Assembly (NCBI GenBank): GCA_013433145.1
Contig: CM024183.1
Coordinates: 310,001 to 374,000 of the forward strand
Origin: Ascaris suum
Taxonomy: Eukaryota > Nematoda > Chromadorea > Rhabditida > Ascarididae
DNA: 64,000 nucleotides
Direction: 5' to 3'
The notes beneath the pieces were generated by a model, which saw nothing but the letters and a program-made list of their open reading frames with translations, was not told where the DNA came from and did not search any database. Made by a program: the position numbers and the translations under genes. This document shows, piece after piece, positions 1 through 64,000 of this stretch; within the stretch, counting starts at the first letter, position 1, and every line of letters starts with the position of its first letter.

Positions 1-6199
<6,199 letters not shown>

Positions 6200-6200
6200 A

Positions 6201-6332
6201 AAGTCCTCCCGGGAACGCAATACAGCGAAGAAATTTACATAAAATGTCTAAGTAAGACATCCACAACAGTGGCTGTCTTACTTAGACATTTTATGTAAAT
6301 TTCTTCGCTGTATTGCGTTCCCGGGAGGACTT
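6201..6332. repeat. Near-perfect 132-nt hairpin at the duplication breakpoint
   Basis: Arm 6201-6258 is the exact reverse complement of 6275-6332 (58 of 58). Within the 16-nt spacer a further A-T pair and the 4-bp stem CCAC/GTGG close a tetraloop AACA, with one mismatch. It starts directly where copy 1 stops matching copy 2, and the equivalent place at 17361 has no trace of it. It contains a CCCGGG in each arm. It has no terminal features I recognise from a transposon family. Confidence 0.95.
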
Positions 6333-6589
6333 CATGTGAATATTTTATGTGTATGGTTACTCACTTCCTGTTGCAGCTTTTTGAGGACCTTGGAGTTTCA
6401 AATATTTAGCCATTTCCTCAACTGCTCCTGCGAAATTTCGATAATCCTTTCCATCCCCCTGCCACTCACCGATCTTAGCTCTTGCGTTTTATGCTTGATG
6501 TTACGCTTAGATATCTCATGCATTTGTTTATCTCTCAATTGTATGCGGCAGCTTTTGGATTCTAAAGACTTTCCTCCCTCTCCCTCCCT

Positions 6590-6610
6590 CCCCCCCCCCC
6601 CCCCCCCCCC
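6590..6610. repeat. Poly-C tract, 21 nt
   Basis: Pure C run. One of a set of similar-length C/G tracts in the window. Confidence 0.95.
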
Positions 6611-7783
6611 GTCTTTCCCATCTTCCGCTGTAGCTGTAGCTTACCTGCAGTTACCGTTGAGTGAACTTGTTCTTTTTGAATAGGCGTTACGTTCAACGAT
6701 CACATGAAGTACTTTATGAAATACCGTCGCTTCATGGGTGTCAGATAGGAGAAGTAAATGAACGGCATTCACCACCCTTTTTTTGTTGTTTGCTTGCTCA
6801 AGAGAACTCAGCATCCTGCCAGGACTATCACTGTTAGACCTTATGCCGGGCTGCACGGCTGGCAGAATGATTTCTGCAACGGGATGGCGAAACTTGTTGC
6901 GTGTGACAATAGCTCAGAAGCAATGTTCGTTCTAGCAAAATATTCAGTTTTTTCCTATGATAGTCCAGTGTGGAGATGTCTTAGATAAAATAGTCAGAAA
7001 TGTGATATTCCGTTGTTAGATAGGTGCAATATATCCAACACCGCTTCCCAATTCCAGCATAAATGATCCAAAGATCGCCACAGAAGTGTGAATCGAGATT
7101 GACATCCAATCAACCGCAAAAAATCTCCCAAAAAATGCCTGTAATAAAGGTTATGGATGTCCATCATAAGGTCAGCCGCCTATAATAAGGTCACAAGAAG
7201 AATTTAAAAGGTTATCTTTATCCATTTCAACAATGCCATATATGTGCGATACAATTTAGAAATGGCGACATCTAGCACAAAAAAAAAAAACAAAACAAAG
7301 AAAAAGAAATTGCTGCACTAAATGATTATATCTTTTCTTGGAAAATATTAATAGGAAGCGTATTTATAGACATTTAGCACATCGAAGAAGCGACACGAAG
7401 CGTCATATCTGTAAGCTTACCGCTGCCTCAACTCTTCCTCGAAATTTAACCTCATCTTTCCTATTTATCTCCTCCTCCTTCAAGGAAAAGAAAAAACCCG
7501 GCATAAATTCCTCCGTTTTTTAGAGGAAGCAGCAGACAACACATCAGCCACCATAATGGTAATAATAATAATAATATTAATAGCGCAATTAATGACCACT
7601 TTTATAATACAATCGAGCAACATAACAGCCTATGTGGACAGTTTTCGCTCATTCATATCACAGTGCAGAGAACCATAATTCAGCAAATGCTGCTGTGCAT
7701 ACAACACTAAATCATTGCCTCATTGGAAACTTTTATAATTTTACAATCGCTAAATGCAATGCTTCAGTTGCCCTTCCCTCCCT

Positions 7784-7800
7784 CCCCCCCCCCCCCCCCC
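7784..7800. repeat. Poly-C tract, 17 nt
   Basis: Pure C run downstream of the receptor stop codon. Confidence 0.95.
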
Positions 7801-8352
7801 GCCGCCCTTCAGTCAACGATCAAAGTAACTGCTCTATACTCCACCTTCACTTTCCCTTCTCTTCTATAGAACCCATTCCTTTCGGATTAGATGATATAAT
7901 AAAACAGAGATAATAACGAACAGTAAATCGACAACCAATTCTATAGTTACCTAAAAATTACAATTCACTGAGGCAATAATTTACAAATGCAACTCAAAAA
8001 GAGCACATGCATTCAGATTAATTAGAGCAATAAATCGAGAGACTTTTTTTTGAGGAATCGATAAATAAAGTGCATAAAACATTGAAAAAGGCACATTAAG
8101 CGCTATAAAAAGCCTCAATTCTGCAGCATTGATATCGAGCCGAAAATTTCTACACAGATGGCCAATGACCAATAAATTGATGAGAGTGGACGGAGCACTT
8201 GGAATCCAGCACTATTTCATACAAATTATATATGGAAAAACAAAAGTGAAGCGAAACTAATCATAAACGGTTTCAAAATTAGCCTTTAAATGCCCTTCAA
8301 ATCTGCTAGTTGCCATTTTTTTTGGCTTGAAATGAGATATCAAAAGCGTTGA

Positions 8353-56350
<47,998 letters not shown>

Positions 56351-57099
56351 GATGATGTAGTGTGAATGTTTGATTAAATAGCAAATGAATATTGACACCA
56401 CTTTGATATGGGCTCCTAGAGAAGATTAAAGAATAATCGAAGATGGATCAACGAACGTCGAAATTTCAATTAGCAGTGGCAAATATTGTCGGTTTTTATC
56501 GGTAAGGAAGTCGGTTGTTGCTCGACTCCCATCACAGCATTATCGCCGTGAAGTAATACAACAATCTATGTCGATCCTTAAACAGCCGATAAGGAAAAAG
56601 CAACGAATTCCTGAAACTTCATGTCGTCAATATCGCCTAAACAACGCATCTCGATACCATCAATTACGTTAAATATTAACAATATATATCGGCAAGAATT
56701 TTGTAAAATAAATATACTCTGTTTATATTATTTCTAACTAATATTATTTTATTTAGATAGCGCAAAAAAAAAAGAAAACAAACATCGCCGGAAATGAAAT
56801 ACACTGAATTGAGGCGTATGAAAACAATGAAATCCGGTCAGGAAAAAAGAAGAACTAGAGGATTAAGTTGAACGAGCACTTTGGAGAGTTGCAGGAAAAG
56901 CGGAGAGAGAGACAAAGACTAATTTGGGAGAAAACCGGTGGTAAAATTCGATTACTTCCTATATAATTTACAGAATTAAGAAATGAGTACTACTCATTCT
57001 TTCAATATAGAAATGAAAGCTTAATACTAGGTTGTTTAAGAAAGGATACGACAATAAAATTAGACTTCTCAAAGGGAATGCGTCCAATAAAACCTTCAA

Positions 57100-57660
57100 C
57101 CCCAACATTGTCTGCAAACATCAGCAGACATTTTACGCTAAGACCAGTTCAACAACACGCAACAAACAGTATATGCAACATGCAGCCATGCAAGGCAACG
57201 ACAAACGGGCGCGAAATCCCGCAACACACAAACGCACACATGAAATGAGTGCTGCAGCAGGGGGCGTGTAGCTACGCGTTCCCTCGCTGTGTCGAACTGG
57301 GCGGGGCAAAGTGACCAGCCGGCGAATTGAGAGGCTCGAAGGTCAACTTGCATAAGTGGCTTCAAATGAACTCTGCCCTAGATAATGAAAATACCGATCC
57401 GTGCCTGGAGAGCTGAAAGTCTGCATGTGAAAAAGAAGAGAAATGCGGATAAACTATTAGACAATAACTTGGTATAGAGTGTGATCTAAACACCGTCGCA
57501 ATTCCAGGCGGGGTAAAAGAGGTCCACCCAACCAGAAACAGACTTAACTCATCCCCATACGGCCGAGGTGGAAGCTTGGCCTCGATTCCGGTTACAATCG
57601 AGAAAGGATCTAATTCAGCTGTAACAGTCAAAATCTATATTCTTTGTTGCACGTAGATCA
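57100..57660. other. GC-richer island, about 0.8 kb upstream of the receptor start codon
   Basis: Clearly richer in G and C than its surroundings, with several CpG-containing stretches (for example AGGGGGCGTGTAGCTACGCG near 57260). A minus-strand ORF of 89 codons (57362-57631, containing LPPRPYGDELSLFLVGWTSF) fills part of it without a recognisable domain. It may be a dispersed repeat fragment, an exon of another gene, or promoter sequence of the receptor. Confidence 0.4.
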
Positions 57661-58049
57661 CTACCAATCGCGCTTCGCAGCCTCTATTCCTTCACGAAGG
57701 GAGAGAAGAGCTAGGTAGGTGGTACAATGTCGATGTGCATGAATCAGACGAATAATCCCCTCCCCCATCTCACCCCTTGCCCCCTAGTCGGTCTGGCAAA
57801 CGAAATGGACCGTAAGGTGTGGTGGTTTCATGGCGTTACTAAAAAACACTACTCGAAAACCTTTAGTGCACCAAAAGATAAAAATATTTCACCTGAATAA
57901 CAATGAGGCAATGTCACGGAAAGCAGCACTTTAGCATCTCCAGGCAGGTAGTTTACCTAAAGCATTATGCCCAATAACAAACAATAATGATGAGGTAAGC
58001 TTAAGAAAATAAAATAAAATAAACAGAATATTTAAAACAACTAGAGCAG

Positions 58050-58112
58050 AGGAAATAGGTAGTACAGGTAGACGCTCCAATTAGATCACAGGAAATAGGT
58101 AGTACAGGTAGA
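58050..58112. repeat. Two direct repeats of 23 nt, 40 nt apart
   Basis: The core GGAAATAGGTAGTACAGGTA occurs at 58051-58070 and 58091-58110 with identical flanking bases, separated by unrelated sequence. Confidence 0.9.
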
Positions 58113-59153
58113 TAGTCGTAATGAATAGCAATAGACAGTGAAAATCATCCGGTTAATATTTTGATTAAATTAATTCACAATGAACTTCTGGCAGCGGAAA
58201 AAAACAAGTATTTTTAATAGCTGTTCCATAGTTTAAGCGCTAAGATCATGTCCCAAAAATTTCGTGGATCTCTTTTCAGTAATACTGAAAACGTATAAAT
58301 GTCAAAAAAATGAACCAGTAACGCTCACAATCAGAATCGTTTTGATCGACTTCTTTTGCTCCTCTAATTTATCGATTATTGATTCGCTTGATTTGTAAGG
58401 CTCTATGAATATTTTGATCTTTTTTGTTGATTTTCCATTTTGGTATAAATGTTGAAATAAATAAATAAATCTCACCTAAAATATATGAAAGTCATGGTAC
58501 TTCTATCACTTATTTTCCCACTTTCATAAGAGGCCTATGAATCCGTTCTCATAAGAATTTAATCACCTCTACCATAGTTATTTTATAAGCTTAGCAGCTT
58601 CTCAAGTTGGAGGATAAGACGTTTATGACGTAACCACTTTGCATACAGTAAAACAATGATGTAAATAAATTGAATAAATAAAATAATATTACAATGTGCA
58701 GCCAATGCACTATCCATTAATGCACTAACAAAATATCTATAAATATAAAATATAAATAAAAGAAATCGAGTTAAAAAAGGAAGCATTCATAGTATTTTTA
58801 AAAAATATTCGAAAAAAGAGAGATAGGATGGACAATAACAACGCTAGGTCAACGACAACCACAAAAAAAAGAAAGCACCTCGTTAATTAGCCTGGAAGGT
58901 ATGCGAATAATATACATGCATTGTTCGGCATCGTTAGCGTTTCCAGTGAAGCATATAATTAGGCCTGTGACTCTTAGAGAAAATATATATATGGAGAAGT
59001 AACAGAATGCATTATTGGGTGGGTTAATTAGTTTGTTGTCTTGTTTGACGATCATTACTAGTGATAAGCGCGATCGTTATATGCAAATATGTATCCCCCT
59101 CCCAAGCCCCCTTCGCCTCACCTCCCCAACACTTATAATAAAAATTATTCGTT

Positions 59154-59172
59154 CCCCCCCCCCCCCCCCCCA
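59154..59172. repeat. Poly-C tract, 19 nt
   Basis: Pure C run upstream of the receptor gene. Confidence 0.95.
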
Positions 59173-62100
59173 ACCTTTCCTCTCTTTATGGTATTTACGC
59201 TTGATCTCAATATATTTGCTAGCACTATTATTAAACATACGGATTTATCAACATCAACTAATTCAACGAGAATATATCAAATATACCTTCCAAATTTATT
59301 CCTATAGGTCGACCTACAATTAAGTCCCACAAAATATCAAGCATAGAAGATAGAAATGCATGAGGAAAGTATACTATGAATTATTGAAGCTTGTAAAGAG
59401 TTCATCATTTCTGGAATTTACGCATCTATTCCAGCAATTGGATTAGTATAATTGTTCTATCCAGGAAATTCGCTTGAAATAAACTTCACAGGCGGTGATT
59501 CAATGAGTACGGTGACTTTGTGTATAGAATTAAAAAAAACTTGACGGCCACTCACTACTTGATGGTCACAACTTGAGGACCGCATCAAGCATTTTTTTCA
59601 AAAATTAAAGGGTCTCCAAATTGGTCTTAAACTATAAAAAATATTTTCAAATTTAATTGAAAATAATAGACGATGTTCCACTTGTTTTCGCTATTAATCA
59701 GAAAATAATTGAACTACATTCTCACACTCTTAGAAACTGAGTGAACTGCAACTTCTATTCATCTTTATTTCTCCCTAAATTCTACTAAATCTATGTCGAA
59801 ATCAATAAAAAAAAGTCGAATAAAATGTGTTGGAATCGACTTTATAATATTAAGGAATATGACTTATTTGAACGGAAATTAAGACTTGAGTACATAAATA
59901 TTGTTGGATGAAATACTTTCAAAAAGAATGAATCGAATCAACGTTGCACAAAAAAAATTTTTTTTTCTTCACAAGGGTATATTTTTATGTCATTTTGTTG
60001 CATTTTTCATCGGTATGATTATCATCGTTAGATAAGTCACATATTTTCAATACTTGTAAGATAATTTTTTTAATAACAAAAATAAAAATAAAAATAAAAA
60101 TAAAGATTGACATAGGAAGTCGTCGTTAAATTAATAAATATAAGGAAATGAGAAAAGAATTGAAACAATACAAACTGAAATTCTCTACTATAAATATCGC
60201 ATTGTGATGGTTGATATTGATTGAATGTGACAAAAAAAAAAGAAAGAGATTTTGTTTGAAGTAAAGGTCACTTTTTCCACAAAAAAAAAAAAAAAAATCG
60301 TCGAAATCAGTATTGATGTTAAATACTGATAGTGCAGAGCAAAAATATTTTTACATCAATCTTTCCCAATAATAATTGCAAAGAAATTTATCGCAAATAA
60401 TTTCGCTAAAAATAACGATTAAAAAAAATGAAGTAAAGAAAAATTCTACATTTTGAAATATCGTCGTTTTTGAGTTGGAAAATGGAAACGAAAGAAAAAA
60501 CAAACTTGTACTTCTTCGAAAAGCAAAAAAAAAAGAGAAAGATATTTTTGTATCTCTGAATCAACGCTCTTCCCTCCTCCCTCCTCACCTATTTGCTCTT
60601 AGAATAACTGAATTTAAAATTATATACTGATTTACTATTACTGATTTCATAAAAAAGTTATTGTCTACACAATGAGAATATTTTTTAAAAAAAAACTGAG
60701 AAGAGTATTACTTAAAGCATTTATCCAAATATAACCAATAACTACAAATAAATTTGCCATATTTTACGAAAATTTTTCCCTTAATAATTATGAATAGAAT
60801 TTAGTCACCTTTATGAATAGAATTGACGACCTTTTTTCGACTCGTAATACTCCATCTTCTATAAATCTTTTCTATTATATACGTTGTTTGAAGCAAATTA
60901 CATCGTTATTTATATATATCAGTAAGCAATGTTCATTTTGCTGCCAGCTATGACATGCTCGTTGATGAGCTCGAGCAATGAAATCAAATTGACTAGTAAA
61001 ACACACTTCAAGCAAGATGCATTCGTGACGTTAACTTAAGCAGACAATCCACGCCATAGCAAGCCTTTAGACCAGCAGTTGTAAATAATAGTTATCGAAA
61101 TACGAAAAAAAATCCCTATGAACTAATATCAGAAACACTCAGCAATAATTATCTGCTATGAATTTATTCAACTCTATCAACGATATGGATTTACTAAGCG
61201 ACAATAGGCAAAAGGATTATTGATGGGGGGATATAGAAGTTTTACGGTCCCGAAACTGTATATGATGATATGTTGCTCGATAATTATACCTAATTAGCAT
61301 ATTTTAATGGTAGTTTTATTGCCACGCCAAATTCTACAACTACGACCCATTCACCGGAGGATGCCTTATTTTACGATCCTATAATTAAAGTGCTTATTTT
61401 GCTCATGATTCAATGATATAGATAGACTTGACTCACTAGAATTGTAACATCGATACGTATGCAAAATGCAATCTTTGATTGTAAACGTCGACGCGGTCAT
61501 GATTCGTGGATATGCAGTTGTCCTAGATTTTGGGGCCATAATTGCAATCATAAATCACTGACGACAATTCAAATCATCTATTTGCTTTATGTCTTCAAAC
61601 TTATTCAACTTTTTTCTACAACTTAGAATAGCAATGAAAATGTTTAATTTGTTGCAAAATTTACCAACAAAAATGGAAACGATGTAAACATTTCACTCTG
61701 TATTTATCGGCCATTTAATTTTTAAATCACAATTATGATCTCATAAATATTTTTTTGATGATATAATTGCGTAAAAACGCTTTAGCTAAGAATTTGAGCA
61801 CTTTTTTTTTAAAATTCAAAATACAAAAGTGGCAATTTATATAGAGCGATTCGATTAAATAAACAAAATACAAACGATTCGTTAAATTATTTCAATAAAC
61901 CGAAAATTAAAATACAATAAAAAAGTATTCTAGGCGATCAAATATGATAATTAAAAATTTCAATAAATAAATTTAAAAAAAAAACGAAAATTACATAGAC
62001 AAATATAAATTCAACTATAAACAGATTTAAAAAAATAAAAAAATAAACATAAGGCTCTTCCGCTTAAGAATATATTTATTTTCCTATTGATAAATAATAA

Positions 62101-63046
62101 TTTTTTTATTCTGTTGCATAAATTTTGCAATAACGAAAATTTTGTAAACGTATTGCATGAATTTTGCAAAAGCAAAAAAATTCATCAATTGCAAAAATTT
62201 TTTGCAACATTAAAAATCTTAGAAATGAATTATAAAGATTTTACAAAATACAAATCTTGATAAATGAAACATTTATTTGTTATACAATATTTCAATTGAA
62301 AAATATTGCAAAGAAAGTGAAAAATTGTTAGGAAAATAGGTGCCGGAAAAATGTGTCTGACTTCAAATGCAACAAATTCAGAAGATAGCTAATGAGAACG
62401 AGCTCAAGCTCAAGCTCTTGAACTCTAAGCTCTTTCTTTCTTCACATATAAACTCATAGATTTTCTCTGCATCGAAATGCTCAAGATGCTTTTGAACATA
62501 ACGACACTAGACGATAATAATACGAAGAGGAAATTTTTATACTATATTCTGAAGACCGGAAATGGAGAGAGAATTATAAAACGAATTCAAGGATAAGAAG
62601 CTTGGAAATAATTGAAAGCTTTCATAATTGATATTGAATTAAGGGATTCAATCATAGCTTTCATGTAGAGTTTCATGATGTTCAATCTATACAATTCCAT
62701 TAATAATTATTATTATTCAATTCGAGTCTAAATTCAATTAAATAAAGTTATGTAATTTGCAGCAATATTTTGATCGAAACGATATAATTTTTATATGCAA
62801 AAAAAATAAGCTAAACAAATATTCTACGACACAAAAACAACGTTCAAAAATTATGATTACATAAAAATTTTTTTTCCTCCTTTTGATCCGATAGAGAACG
62901 CCTTAACCATTCGTTGAACGCAACAGATAAATATCGATTAGTCATCTATTATCTTTAATAAGGCTTCTCGTCAAGGTTTTTTTCGCAAAATTTCTAATAC
63001 TGTAAATGAAACCTGAAATGAAGTTGGGTTAAATTCCACCCGGACG

Positions 63047-63368
63047 TTAGTTATTAATAGAAACTAAGCCAGCCGCTGGCACAACTATGGAAGGGAGGGT
63101 CTATAGAAATGAAGCAGCTGATTACAAATAACATAGATCGATCTTACTGGAGTGCTGTACCCATCGTCGTATTCAATATAAAAGCACTCGAAAGAAGTTC
63201 CATATTTATCCAAATTTACGATAGTCAAATTCCTATTCGGTAAATATACCGAAAAGCACTCTCACCTAAACTGCGCAGAGTACCAACCTGCACCCAAGTA
63301 TCGTGCTTATGTAGAGTCTAGGTTGTACGGGTAATTGCAGATTTCGGTATAAACCGAACCAATAACAC
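63047..63368 (-). CDS. Probable 3' end of a second minus-strand gene (three exons)
   Basis: Three segments join in phase: 63288-63368 (CYWFGLYRNLQLPVQPRLYI then STILGC), 63148-63232 (NLTIVNLDKYGTSFECFYIE then YDDGYSTP) and 63047-63100 (TLPSIVVPAAGLVSINN, stop TAA). The introns are 55 and 47 nt, typical of compact nematode introns, with sites GTTGGT...AATAG and GTAAGA...CTATAG. The middle exon looks the most protein-like. No family is recognised. The first segment and its acceptor are the least certain, and the 5' part would lie further right. Confidence 0.38.
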
Positions 63369-64000
63369 CTAATTTATGGTTCATTCTTCAACCATTAAAC
63401 CTAAATCATTTTCTTTCAGATATTCTCAACCGCATTTATCACACAAATCTTATCTAATTCGTAATATAACATAGCCGCAATAGAATCTCTTTTATGCACC
63501 GCAATCGAGAGATATACCTTGTGTAACGCAATAAAATGACGCCATCAACTATGAGAGACTATCTATCCTCTTCATATATTTTGAAGAGCGTTAAAATTCA
63601 CGAAGAAAACTTCAAAGTGCGCAATTGAAGGTTCTATAAAAGACTTGTAAAAAATTGTAGAGTAAATCTGAGGAGTCAAATTTCATATAATTAAAAAAAA
63701 GTGGAAAAACGCGCCAGAAAGGCTGCCACGGCAAGTGCTTCTATATACTCCCACTTTTCCCATCATATTCATAAGTACTCAACAATTAGTAAATATGTGA
63801 AATAATGCTTCCATATTCTAACTAATCCGATCTCTCTCGTATAAATCATTTACAGAAGGTTCGCTTTCGATAAACCATTCGTTGTAAAGGGAAATATCGA
63901 TTGGTGAAAAAATATGCAAATTTTTTTCCACATTAAAATATTTGTAACTTCTTTCAGAGTCGATGAGTCAGCGGGGACAAGAGTAAAGGCGTTCTTTCCA
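63369..64000. other. Right end of the window
   Basis: May hold more 5' exons of the gene ending at 63047. A possible donor (ACAAG/GTATAT) ends an open segment near 63519-63560 in a fitting phase, but its acceptor is weak. Nothing firm can be called. Confidence 0.3.

Larger units (their letters stand above)
6333..8352. other. Sequence between the hairpin and the receptor stop codon
   Basis: No convincing gene is seen. It holds two poly-C tracts (6590-6610 and 7784-7800), a short ATA-rich run near 7559-7580 and the likely 3' UTR of the receptor next to 8353. I found no clear polyadenylation signal close to the stop. Confidence 0.6.
56351..63046. other. Intergenic sequence upstream of the receptor
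   Basis: Should contain the receptor promoter, but no defined promoter element can be named. It includes the GC-richer island at 57100-57660, the direct repeats at 58050-58112 and the poly-C tract at 59154-59172. From about 59300 onward the sequence is very AT-rich with no recognised gene. Confidence 0.55.

Overview
The window is nuclear DNA of a metazoan, most likely a nematode. It is AT-rich, with GT-AG introns (many ending TTTCAG-like), 17-21 nt poly-C/poly-G tracts, long (TA)n and (TAAA)n arrays, and a single large Eph receptor tyrosine kinase gene of the VAB-1 type on the minus strand. The species cannot be named from the sequence.

One gene dominates. An Eph receptor runs on the minus strand from an ATG with a signal peptide at 56350 to a stop codon at 8353 (about 48 kb). 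I could join 24 exons by splice sites and reading phase. They encode, in order, a signal peptide, the ephrin-binding domain, a cysteine-rich region, two fibronectin type III repeats, one transmembrane helix, a juxtamembrane segment with YVDP and YEDP tyrosines, a kinase domain with every catalytic motif, a SAM domain and a tail of about 90 residues. One small exon in the cysteine-rich region is uncertain. With the best candidate (39 nt at 26139-26177) the open frame is 3369 nt, or 1122 residues.

The most striking structure is a near-perfect direct duplication. Positions 1-6199 repeat 11168-17361 with only about eight differences (three substitutions and five 1-nt indels by eye). The right copy carries exons 17-23 of the receptor in place. 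The left copy lies downstream of the receptor's stop codon and repeats the juxtamembrane, kinase and SAM exons intact, but has no promoter, ligand-binding or membrane exons in view. The right edge of the left copy is a 132-nt hairpin (58-nt perfect arms, 4-nt innermost loop) at 6201-6332 that is absent from the matching place at 17361. This is either a very recent tandem duplication whose breakpoint carries a fold-back, or an assembly artefact joining two haplotypes.

Layout: 1-6199 duplicated 3' half of the receptor; 6201-6332 hairpin; 6333-8352 downstream sequence; 8353-11435 C-terminal exons; 11168-17361 second copy with the kinase exons; 18771-22443 transmembrane, fibronectin and cysteine-rich exons; 22444-34526 a 12-kb intron with candidate micro-exons and two possible small nested genes; 34527-45310 ligand-binding exons; 45311-56259 first intron; 56260-56350 signal-peptide exon; 56351-63046 upstream intergenic sequence with a GC-richer island; 63047-63368 a probable 3' end of another minus-strand gene with very short introns.
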